Program-made: the position numbers and the translations under genes
Shown here: piece after piece, positions 28,957-35,194 of the stretch
Layout of the letters: each line of letters starts with the position of its first letter
Numbering within the stretch: the first letter of the stretch is position 1
The notes under the pieces: model-generated
Told to the model about the DNA's origin: nothing
Database searches by the model: none
Seen by the model: only the letters and a program-made list of their open reading frames with translations
IMG/VR virus record: IMGVR_UViG_3300043219_000028
Span: 1-35,194 of that record
Source of the DNA: a virus
DNA length: 35,194 nucleotides
Reading direction: 5' to 3' (one strand)

Positions 28957-31539
28957 ATGGCAACAAAAAGAATATTAACAGCAGATAAGACAGGATTAGT
29001 CGCAAAAAAGGTTCACGAGAATCAATATTGGGACGACGACTACAACGAGCAAAAAGAAGTTGCGAATAATAACGCGGACGAAATTGATTCTAATAAAACA
29101 GAAATAGACTCATTAACCATAGGTCAAACTGGAGGCTTAATATCGTTTACTACGAAATCTATACTAGACGCACACACAGACGCAGGTAATAACGACAGCT
29201 ACAAAGTAACTAACGACCCTGATAGTTCTAAAAACGGTTATTATCATTGGGACGGGGTATCAGCGTATATAAAAGACGCTTCTTTAGTTGTTTCTTCGTT
29301 AGATAACACTATTAATGTTGATGCAATTGGTGGAAAAGCAATAAGCGACTATGTAGATGGAAATTTAGCAATTGGGTATTATGATACTGAGTCTTTTTAT
29401 ATTGATAAAACAACAGGTGTAAAAACAACTTTCGCTGTTGCCGGGTATGCGGTAACAGGTTATTTGAAAATAGTAAAAGATAAAATAATTTTCAACGCAA
29501 GAGGGAGTGACGGAGCAACTGCAACTATCGCTTTTTACGATGAGGATAAAATATTTATTTCATCACTAAGTGGCGCTACTTTATATGATAATAAAACCAC
29601 TACTTTATTAAGGTCTGAAATGCCATCAAATACCGTATATATTAGGTCTACTGGTTATTTTGAAAGTAGCTGGATATATTTTAAAGACTTATATACTTTA
29701 AATAATGATTTACAAGATAAAATAACACTTAGGAGTGGCTCACAATTCCATAAGAATACAGGTTCTTTTATAAATACTACAGGAGGATTAACCCCTAATC
29801 CTAATTATAATTATACTGACTATTTAGAAATAGATGTTAAAAACGGCTTCCATGTTTTCGGTAGGTCTAGTGCTCAGGCTTCTCTAGTGGCTTTTTATGA
29901 CGTTGATAAAATTTTTATATCTTCAATAAACGAAGATAATAAAGACTCTGTAGATGTTTTTGTGGATATTATTGAGATACCTGTTAACGCTATTTATGTT
30001 AGGTGTACCGGATGGATAGGCAAATATAACTACGTAACAGCTCCTACGTTATCGTCTATTAGTTTAGATTTGAATGATAAAATTACTAATGTAGATGAAA
30101 ATTTAACAAATGTAAATATAGATTTATCAATAGGTTATTATAATCAAGATAGCTTTTTTATAAATAAAAATACAGGAAACAAAACGGCTTCAATTGCTGG
30201 ATTTTCAGTAACAGACTTTTTAAAATTAGGTAGAGATAAAATAATTTTCAATGCAAGAGGGAGTGATGGTGACGCTGCAACAATTGCTTTTTATGATATT
30301 AACAAAATTTTTATATCTTCATTAAGTGGCGCAGCAACATATGATAATAAAACCATAACATTATTAAGGTCTGAAATGCCTGTAGATACAGAATACATAC
30401 GCTCTACAGGGCATTTCGAGAGTAGTTGGATTTACTTCGATAACTTATATAGTTTAAGAAATGACATTAATAATTTAGTTAATGATTCTTGGACTAATAA
30501 AGGTAAATATGTATTTGGTGAAAATATGTTGTTAAATAAAACAACACCTGTGCAATCTGGTATGCCTACAGAAGTGTTATTGCTAACAGATTTATATATA
30601 AAATATGATTCTTTAGTAACAACATATCCAAATTATGTTACAAAAATAGATTGCGACGCTGCAATGTTAATCGATGGAATACCTAAACCTGCTTATTTAA
30701 GCGGATTAGATACATTCCTATATCAGTTTAGACCAACATACGCACCTAACGGAGTTAATCATACAGGAGACCAGAATTATAATGAATTAAAAATATTTAT
30801 AACAACAGGGACACATCCCGAATTCGTGGCAATGGACGCTTTGTATAATCAAATGAAATTTATTTGCGACACTTGGAACACTGATCAAAACGCAGAGGAG
30901 TTTAGGTATAATGTTACTTTTTATATTATACCTTCTTCTAATTTATCAGGTAACGATGCACAAGAAAGAGCAAACGATAACGGAGTGGATTTAAACAGAA
31001 ATTTACCTACAAATAATTGGTTTGAAAGCGGAACGCCTGGCTTTGATTATAGCGGAGCTGTTGCGGGTTCTGAATATGAAACTAAAATTTTAATAAAATA
31101 TTTAGAAGAATTAACTCCTAATGTATATATAGACTTTCATAATTTTGGGATTGATTTTGTAGGTAATTTATTTTATATACAATCATCAAGTCAGTTAGGA
31201 ACAGATATAGACGCAAATCTAATTTCTGAAATAACACGTAAATTTAAAAATATTGATTCTAATATTGCACAAGACACTGAGACAATGGTAGGCTGGGTAG
31301 CCTCTGAGATTGAGGGCTCACGGACTTTATACGCTCACGAAAAAGGAATGTTATCGTTTTTATACGAAACGGCGCTTGGTTCGTCATGGTTAAACGGCGT
31401 TAATACTGGGAGTACTCAAAGGGCTTTCTCATCTTCGTTACATATAACCCAAGCTATGCAAGGTTTCAATATGTTTTTACTTAAAGTTTTAAAAACTTAT
31501 AGCGAAACTGTAAAAGCAAAAGATTTTAATACTATATAG
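28957..31539 (+). CDS. Receptor-binding tail protein with M14 carboxypeptidase-like domain
   Basis: 860 aa, the largest protein. Residues 1-60 form a charged helical adaptor (KRILTADKTGLVAKKVHENQ); 60-130 a small domain; about 140-500 hold three repeats of a beta-rich module; 540-850 match M14 zinc carboxypeptidases: YIKYDSLVTTYPNYV, IFITTGTHPEF (H620, E622), NGVDLNRNLP (N680, R681), YSGAVAGSEYETK, VYIDFHNFG (H728) and LSFLYETALG (E804 as general base). The first metal motif is H-P-E instead of H-x-x-E. Position before the lysis genes suits a receptor-binding protein that trims a peptide on the host surface or in peptidoglycan. The substrate is unknown. Confidence 0.78.
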   Translation: MATKRILTADKTGLVAKKVHENQYWDDDYNEQKEVANNNADEIDSNKTEIDSLTIGQTGGLISFTTKSILDAHTDAGNNDSYKVTNDPDSSKNGYYHWDGVSAYIKDASLVVSSLDNTINVDAIGGKAISDYVDGNLAIGYYDTESFYIDKTTGVKTTFAVAGYAVTGYLKIVKDKIIFNARGSDGATATIAFYDEDKIFISSLSGATLYDNKTTTLLRSEMPSNTVYIRSTGYFESSWIYFKDLYTLNNDLQDKITLRSGSQFHKNTGSFINTTGGLTPNPNYNYTDYLEIDVKNGFHVFGRSSAQASLVAFYDVDKIFISSINEDNKDSVDVFVDIIEIPVNAIYVRCTGWIGKYNYVTAPTLSSISLDLNDKITNVDENLTNVNIDLSIGYYNQDSFFINKNTGNKTASIAGFSVTDFLKLGRDKIIFNARGSDGDAATIAFYDINKIFISSLSGAATYDNKTITLLRSEMPVDTEYIRSTGHFESSWIYFDNLYSLRNDINNLVNDSWTNKGKYVFGENMLLNKTTPVQSGMPTEVLLLTDLYIKYDSLVTTYPNYVTKIDCDAAMLIDGIPKPAYLSGLDTFLYQFRPTYAPNGVNHTGDQNYNELKIFITTGTHPEFVAMDALYNQMKFICDTWNTDQNAEEFRYNVTFYIIPSSNLSGNDAQERANDNGVDLNRNLPTNNWFESGTPGFDYSGAVAGSEYETKILIKYLEELTPNVYIDFHNFGIDFVGNLFYIQSSSQLGTDIDANLISEITRKFKNIDSNIAQDTETMVGWVASEIEGSRTLYAHEKGMLSFLYETALGSSWLNGVNTGSTQRAFSSSLHITQAMQGFNMFLLKVLKTYSETVKAKDFNTI
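29374..30456 (+). repeat. Three-copy intragenic repeat in the receptor-binding gene
   Basis: Copy A (residues 140-248, nt 29374-29700) and copy C (393-500, nt 30133-30456) share long near-identical stretches such as DKIIFNARGSDG, TLLRSEMP and ESSWIYF. At the DNA level AAAATAATTTTCAA is followed by GCAAGAGGGAGTGA in both. Copy B (about 284-362, nt 29806-30042) keeps VAFYDVDKIFISS and YVRCTGW but is diverged. Confidence 0.85.
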
Positions 31540-31579
31540 GTTTAAATAAATTTTAGTAACTTTACATAAACAAATAACA

Positions 31580-31825
31580 ATGAATAACATTTTAAAGAGT
31601 TGGAAAACAACATCGGTAGCAGTATCACAATTAGTACTATGTATATCGGTATTGGTTATGTTCTATCTTGGTAAGATAGATATTACAGGGCTACAGATAG
31701 GGATTCCTTTAGTTATAGGTATAGGTAGTATAGTAGGAAACCTTTTTGCTAAAGACGGTGATAAGTCACATTCTATATCTATGAGTTCAGGAGGTCATCC
31801 AGATCCTAAAAAAGAAGAAAAATAA
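31580..31825 (+). CDS. Holin-like protein, two TM segments
   Basis: 81 aa with TM1 about 14-31 (VAVSQLVLCISVLVMFYL) and TM2 about 38-58 (LQIGIPLVIGIGSIVGNLFA), and a charged C-terminal tail ending DPKKEEK. The size, two-TM hairpin and place at the head of the lysis genes fit a holin that opens the inner membrane for endolysin. A weak box TAACTTTAC (31557-31565) precedes the start. Its stop overlaps the next ATG (TAATG). Confidence 0.6.
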   Translation: MNNILKSWKTTSVAVSQLVLCISVLVMFYLGKIDITGLQIGIPLVIGIGSIVGNLFAKDGDKSHSISMSSGGHPDPKKEEK

Positions 31826-32172
31826 TGAAGTATTCGGATTTAAAATATTATATAGGTATTTTATTTATGCTGTTTATTGATAGTTTACATGTCATATTTT
31901 TCAGTAGTAATGATAAATATGATGTGTATTTATTTTATGATCATCAAAGATATTTAACTAATATATTATACGACATGTCTAATTTAGTTAGATTTTCTCT
32001 ATTGACGTTTTGGTTAATATCTTTGAAAAGGAAAATATTTGCACCGTTATTTGTATTGTCTTTACTTACATGGGTTAGTTATTTTACATTTTATAACCAA
32101 ATGTCTAGTTTGTTTTTAATACCGTGCTATTTATTTGTCGTAATTTTATATAATAAAAATAAAAAACCATGA
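31825..32172 (+). CDS. Polytopic membrane protein, about four TM segments
   Basis: 115 aa with hydrophobic stretches near 8-26, 54-67, 71-90 and 95-109. Coupled to its neighbours by overlaps of 1 and 4 nt. It is unusually Phe/Tyr/Leu-rich. It could be a second holin or antiholin, or an accessory lysis factor; no family is recognised. Confidence 0.6.
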   Translation: MKYSDLKYYIGILFMLFIDSLHVIFFSSNDKYDVYLFYDHQRYLTNILYDMSNLVRFSLLTFWLISLKRKIFAPLFVLSLLTWVSYFTFYNQMSSLFLIPCYLFVVILYNKNKKP

Positions 32173-32417
32173 AGACCCCATTAACAATAGGACAGTTTAT
32201 AGCTTTTTTAATATTTGTAATACCTTCTTCTTTGTTTTGGGCTTTTAATGCTGAAAAAACACACAAACAAGTAGAGCAAAATAAGATTGATATTTTAAAG
32301 AGAGAGAAACAGGATATAAAAAAAAGAGAATCGGACGAAAAAAACTTTATGTTAGTTTTATCTAAACTACACGATATTGAATTAAACCTAAAAGACAAGA
32401 AAAACAGGACTGAGTAG
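32169..32417 (+). CDS. One-TM coiled-coil protein of the lysis cassette
   Basis: 82 aa: an N-terminal TM (about 7-26, IGQFIAFLIFVIPSSLFWAF) then a charged coiled coil (about 28-80, EQNKIDILKREKQDIKKRES). This topology suits an inner-membrane protein with a periplasmic coil, such as an i-spanin or an XhlA-like holin helper. A u-spanin gene follows, so a classical i-spanin role is less likely. Confidence 0.6.
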   Translation: MKTPLTIGQFIAFLIFVIPSSLFWAFNAEKTHKQVEQNKIDILKREKQDIKKRESDEKNFMLVLSKLHDIELNLKDKKNRTE

Positions 32418-32437
32418 TTATCAGTATAACTAATTAT

Positions 32438-32462
32438 CGCCACTAAACCTTATTTACTGGCG
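32438..32462 (+). other. Hairpin between the membrane genes and the amidase
   Basis: CGCCACTAAA (32438-32447) pairs with TTTACTGGCG (32453-32462) at nine of ten positions around a 5-nt loop, followed by TTTCT. It may be a weak attenuator that lowers amidase expression, or an mRNA stabiliser. Confidence 0.45.
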
Positions 32463-32489
32463 TTTCTATAAACAACTAAATATAATATA

Positions 32490-32888
32490 ATGAGACCAAT
32501 CGAACACATAGTAGTACATTGCGCTGACACTCCAAAAGGTGTGTATTTCGACATTGACGACATACGTACATGGCACATCAAACGAGGATTTTCAGATGTT
32601 GGTTATCACTATGTTATTTTATTGGATGGAACTATACAGCTAGGCAGACCACTAGCGCAACAAGGAGCACACGTAAGCCATTATAACCGTAAATCCATAG
32701 GAATATGTTACATTGGTGGTAAAGGAGGTGATACGAGAACTACAAAGCAAAAAGCCTCTTTAGTTTATTTAATCTCAACACTTAAAAGAACATTTAGAGA
32801 CGCTGAGGTATTAGGGCACCATGATTTCAAAGGAGTTACTAAAACTTGCCCAGAGTTCGATCCAAAAACTGAATACAAAAACTTATGA
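32490..32888 (+). CDS. N-acetylmuramoyl-L-alanine amidase (endolysin)
   Basis: 132 aa, Amidase_2 / T7-lysozyme type. The zinc ligands are H10 (IVVHCAD), H110 or H111 (LGHHDFKG) and C120 (KTCPEFD). Y39 (VGYHYVI) and K118 correspond to the catalytic Tyr and Lys of T7 lysozyme, and GAHVSHYNRKSIGICYIGG is also typical. It cuts the amide bond between MurNAc and the peptide stem. There is no signal peptide, so it needs a holin to reach the cell wall. The start is after ATATAATATA. Confidence 0.93.
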   Translation: MRPIEHIVVHCADTPKGVYFDIDDIRTWHIKRGFSDVGYHYVILLDGTIQLGRPLAQQGAHVSHYNRKSIGICYIGGKGGDTRTTKQKASLVYLISTLKRTFRDAEVLGHHDFKGVTKTCPEFDPKTEYKNL

Positions 32889-33367
32889 GAAATCTAATTT
32901 TAATACTGTTTTCCGCTATCTTAATTGCGTCCTGTAGTTCTATGAGGAAAGTAGTAAGATCCGACAACACGCAAACAGATAAGACCATAGAGCGACGTGA
33001 GACAATAAGACAAGGTGACACGATTTCAATTAAGATACCAAACATTATATATAAGGATACTACTATTTTCAGAACCAACTACGAGACTAAAACGAAAATA
33101 CGTATAAGATATGATGAAGACGGAAACGCAGAAGCCGATTGTATATCCGCAGAAATAGAAGAGAAATTAGAGCTTATACGCGAGACTATAAAGAACGATA
33201 TTAAAAACAACAGGGATTCAAGTAGGGAATTTAACCCGCAATACTTCATTTATGCACTTGCGTTTCTAGGAGTAGTTTTAATTGTTTTGATATTATTAAT
33301 TCTAAGGATACAAAATCAAACACCTAAAATAGTAGCAGGATTATTAAAAGGGATTAAGAAAGAGTAA
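32885..33367 (+). CDS. Unimolecular spanin (u-spanin)
   Basis: 160 aa. The N-terminal signal with lipobox (LILILFSAILIASC, Cys17) would anchor a lipoprotein in the outer membrane; a C-terminal TM (about 120-141, YFIYALAFLGVVLIVLILLI) would anchor in the inner membrane. The periplasmic part between is charged with a coiled-coil-like IEEKLELIRETIKND. This double-anchor topology is diagnostic for u-spanins, which fuse the two membranes at the end of lysis. It overlaps the amidase stop by 4 nt. Confidence 0.85.
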   Translation: MRNLILILFSAILIASCSSMRKVVRSDNTQTDKTIERRETIRQGDTISIKIPNIIYKDTTIFRTNYETKTKIRIRYDEDGNAEADCISAEIEEKLELIRETIKNDIKNNRDSSREFNPQYFIYALAFLGVVLIVLILLILRIQNQTPKIVAGLLKGIKKE

Positions 33368-33397
33368 AACATATTTAGTTGGGTGGGTTAGAAAAGA

Positions 33398-33427
33398 GGG
33401 TATAATTTATTTTATATCCTTTTTTTT
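33398..33427 (+). terminator. Intrinsic terminator of the late/lysis operon
   Basis: GGGTATA (33398-33404) pairs with TATATCC (33413-33419), one G-U, with an 8-nt loop and eight T (33420-33427). It ends the lysis genes before the second early promoter. Confidence 0.8.
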
Positions 33428-33460
33428 ATGCGATAAACTTAAATAAATATAATTAATACA

Positions 33461-33499
33461 ACTTTTATGTTGTGGAATGGAATAAAAGTATTATCTTTG
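33461..33499 (+). promoter_or_regulatory. Bacteroidota-type promoter, early promoter copy 2
   Basis: TTG (33470-33472), 19-nt spacer and TATCTTTG (33492-33499), a full match to TAnnTTTG. The upstream block ACTTTTATGTTGTG, six bases, AATAAAAG (33461-33488) is shared with the promoter at 2986. It drives the right-hand early cluster starting 30 nt downstream. Confidence 0.72.
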
Positions 33500-33528
33500 A
33501 GTATCGAAAGAAACTAAAACTAGAAATT

Positions 33529-33819
33529 ATGACAACAGCAACTTATTTAAAAAACAACAGAAAAGAAATAGTAAGCATTTTAACTAACATAGTTAATTCA
33601 TTAAGTGGTGTTACTTTAAAACAAGCGATGATAGTTTTTAAATCTGAAATGAAAGCTACTGATAATAATACAACACTTTCTTATTTTGCTGTAAAACAAA
33701 TAGAACAAACATTTGGAGAAATAGAAGTTGTTTATACAAAATCTTATTCAGAAAGCAATCACGCAAAACAAGTTAACTACTACGGTAAAGACAAAACTAA
33801 TCAATTAAACAACATATAA
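33529..33819 (+). CDS. Hypothetical early protein, 96 aa
   Basis: Start chosen at ATG 33529 after GAAATT; a GTG start at 33472 would place the promoter inside the gene. Starts MTTATYLKNNRKEIVSILTN, helical and basic, with FAVKQIEQTFGEIEVVYTKS. First gene behind the strong promoter, so likely highly expressed early. Not recognised. Confidence 0.72.
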   Translation: MTTATYLKNNRKEIVSILTNIVNSLSGVTLKQAMIVFKSEMKATDNNTTLSYFAVKQIEQTFGEIEVVYTKSYSESNHAKQVNYYGKDKTNQLNNI

Positions 33820-33821
33820 TT

Positions 33822-34058
33822 ATGAAAACTATCTACACTAACGGAAAAAGTTTATTTACTTTAAATAACTACGATAAGACATCAGGCGTATGTCATGTTC
33901 ACGGAATAACTATTCATGGCGAAGCATCTAACTTAACAGCTAAATCAATGCATGCTAAAGGTATTATTCATTACATTGACGGAATAGGAGACAGAAAAGT
34001 ATTTAATGGCATTAAATTAAACAGAAATACGAAATTTGATCAATTTAAAATTTGGTAA
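33822..34058 (+). CDS. Hypothetical protein, 78 aa
   Basis: ATG follows CATATAATT. Beta-rich, His-containing: GKSLFTLNNYDKTSGVCHVH then GITIHGEASNL and KGIIHYIDGIGD. No family is recognised. Confidence 0.68.
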   Translation: MKTIYTNGKSLFTLNNYDKTSGVCHVHGITIHGEASNLTAKSMHAKGIIHYIDGIGDRKVFNGIKLNRNTKFDQFKIW

Positions 34059-34060
34059 CC

Positions 34061-34186
34061 ATGCAAACAATCAAATCCAACAAACAAAACTCCGCCTCGA
34101 AAACACTTTTAACAACCACAGAAAACAAAGGACATATAATAGTCACAGCGGAAATTCAAGAAGTATTTAACAATAAAATAAACTAA
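34061..34186 (+). CDS. Small protein, 41 aa
   Basis: ATG 2 nt after the previous stop (TAACCATG), ending at TAA 34184-34186. Thr/Lys/Asn-rich: MQTIKSNKQNSASKTLLTTT, then KGHIIVTAEIQEVF. Not recognised. Confidence 0.55.
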   Translation: MQTIKSNKQNSASKTLLTTTENKGHIIVTAEIQEVFNNKIN

Positions 34187-34192
34187 ATAATT

Positions 34193-34420
34193 ATGAACTC
34201 AAAAGAAAAAGCAAATGAATTATTTTATAAATATTTAGACCAAATGCCTGATTATTTTAAAGGTAAACAAGGCAGGAATACATCTAAGAAAAACGCATTG
34301 ATTTGCGTACAAGAACAATTATCATTAATAGATGATTATGCTAGTAGACAAATGTTAACTAATTGGTCTAACGCTGTAAGTTATTGGATTGATGTTAAAA
34401 ACGAAATAGAAAAACTATAA
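34193..34420 (+). CDS. Hypothetical protein, 75 aa
   Basis: ATG follows TAAATAATT. Helical: KEKANELFYKYLDQMPDYFK, then KKNALICVQEQLSLIDDYAS and WSNAVSYWIDVKNEIEK. It resembles small helical proteins found in many Bacteroidota phages, function unknown. Confidence 0.68.
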   Translation: MNSKEKANELFYKYLDQMPDYFKGKQGRNTSKKNALICVQEQLSLIDDYASRQMLTNWSNAVSYWIDVKNEIEKL

Positions 34421-34422
34421 CC

Positions 34423-34887
34423 ATGACAAAACTATACTATCAAACAGCAAGCGAAGCAGGAGCAGCACTAAAGAACCTATGTAATAATAATTGGAAAAAA
34501 CTAAGCGCAAAACGCTTAACGACTCAATACACGAAGTATAAGTATAAAAATAATACTTACTACATATCTTCTAACACGTCCGACAAAGACGAAATAGAGA
34601 AAGAGTTTTTAATTCAATTCGACATAAAGAAAACAGTACGCAGCATCTTAGCAAACATTCCGGAAATACAAATCGATTTCCAAGAGTACGACGGTGAACA
34701 TGGAGTATTAGATAACGAAAATTACGAGGTTAAAACAGACGACCACACGATCCGATTTGCATTATACATAAACGACTGCAAAGATATTGAAAACATACGC
34801 GTATTTTCGGACACGGAATGGTTAGAAATTCAGGATCCAGAATTAGAGAAGATAAAAAGAAAATTAATTAAACAAATAAACTATTAG
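34423..34887 (+). CDS. Hypothetical protein, 154 aa
   Basis: ATG 2 nt past the previous stop. The N-terminal half is Lys/Tyr-rich (KRLTTQYTKYKYKNNTYYIS); the C-terminal half is acidic (IQIDFQEYDGEHGVLDNENY). No motif is recognised. Likely co-expressed with the rest of this cluster. Confidence 0.7.
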   Translation: MTKLYYQTASEAGAALKNLCNNNWKKLSAKRLTTQYTKYKYKNNTYYISSNTSDKDEIEKEFLIQFDIKKTVRSILANIPEIQIDFQEYDGEHGVLDNENYEVKTDDHTIRFALYINDCKDIENIRVFSDTEWLEIQDPELEKIKRKLIKQINY

Positions 34888-34889
34888 TT

Positions 34890-35066
34890 ATGTATAAAAC
34901 ATTTAGATACGGAGATAAAGAATTAGAGGTTGATAATGAGTTTGACCATGATAATGAGATTGAATTTTGCATTACTGACGAGGACAGAAATAACCAATCT
35001 GTTTATTTAAATAAAAAACAGTTAGAAGAATTATTAGATCATCTTAAATATATACTAAATAAATAA
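34890..35066 (+). CDS. Small acidic protein, 58 aa
   Basis: ATG follows ATTAGTT, 2 nt after the previous stop, ending at TAA 35064-35066. Starts MYKTFRYGDKELEVDNEFDH, with a C-terminal helix KKQLEELLDHLKYILNK. Strongly acidic in the middle. Not recognised. Confidence 0.6.
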   Translation: MYKTFRYGDKELEVDNEFDHDNEIEFCITDEDRNNQSVYLNKKQLEELLDHLKYILNK

Positions 35067-35068
35067 CA

Positions 35069-35194
35069 ATGGAAACACTAACAAAAATATCATTAATAAT
35101 TTACGCTTTATCTATAGCGGGTCTTTTAGCCGTGATAATTTGGGCTGCATATAAAACCCAAAAAGCTAAATACGAAAAGAGACGAAAAGAATTC
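35069..35194 (+). CDS. Small membrane protein, 3' end outside the window
   Basis: ATG follows AAATAACA; 42 codons are visible and stay open to the last base. One TM (about 6-27, ISLIIYALSIAGLLAVIIWA) then a basic tail (YKTQKAKYEKRRKEF). Partial. No overlap with the window start is visible that would close the genome. Confidence 0.6.
   Translation, partial: METLTKISLIIYALSIAGLLAVIIWAAYKTQKAKYEKRRKEF

Noticed and set aside
35189-35194. Window ends exactly in GAATTC (EcoRI site)
   Set aside because: May suggest a restriction-fragment end, but the window start does not begin with the matching half site, and one site is not evidence.
1-35194. Search by eye for integrase, repressor/attachment sites, tRNA, CRISPR array or IS element
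   Set aside because: No protein with integrase or transposase motifs, no cloverleaf-like tRNA pattern, no regularly spaced identical repeats, and no terminal repeats joining the two window ends were seen.

Overview
The window looks like most of the genome of a tailed double-stranded DNA phage with siphovirus-type structural genes, infecting a member of the Bacteroidota (probably Flavobacteriia). The reasons are very AT-rich, tightly packed genes on one strand, starts that follow A/T-rich leaders (often ending ATTATG) rather than Shine-Dalgarno boxes, promoter-like boxes of the Bacteroidota TTG / TAnnTTTG type, a BACON-like domain on a tail protein, and structural proteins of families common in this phylum's phages. 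I see no integrase, excisionase, tRNA, CRISPR array, insertion sequence or terminal repeat. The window cuts a gene at each end, so the genome is not closed here and lifestyle cannot be settled.

Left arm (1-11.9 kb): many small early genes of unknown function around a DNA-metabolism core: an ERF single-strand annealing protein, a metallophosphoesterase, an HTH protein, a replication-initiator-like protein with in-gene direct repeats that could be an origin, and a DnaB-type helicase. Between these genes lie compact RNA-like elements: a long base-paired element at 3043-3159 behind a promoter, and two candidate small RNAs with intrinsic terminators (about 4531-4670 and 10010-10092). Further intergenic hairpins occur at 3579-3646 and 10604-10676. 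The arm ends with a small sigma-factor-like protein, a plausible late-gene regulator.

Middle (11.9-31.5 kb): the morphogenesis block. It runs TerS, TerL (no ATG/GTG/TTG start ahead of Walker A), a tail-assembly chaperone pair joined by a probable -1 frameshift on nine T, then tail completion, gp10-like and baseplate/tail-tip proteins, the tape measure, a protease-scaffold fusion, major capsid, tail-tube protein 1, one minus-strand gene, portal, connector, tail-tube-like protein 2, and a large receptor-binding protein with three repeats and an M14 carboxypeptidase-like domain. Tail genes precede head genes, unlike the usual siphophage order. A motif AAACGTTTTAA recurs upstream of three blocks.

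Right arm (31.5-35.2 kb): a lysis cassette of two-TM holin-like protein, a multi-TM protein, a one-TM coiled-coil protein, an N-acetylmuramoyl-L-alanine amidase and a unimolecular spanin, closed by an intrinsic terminator. A promoter follows whose upstream block matches the one at 2986. It drives a second set of small early-type genes that runs off the window end. The most rewarding targets for follow-up are the structured RNAs and their shared promoter, the minus-strand cargo gene, the carboxypeptidase-tailed receptor-binding protein, the odd TerL start and the in-gene origin candidate.
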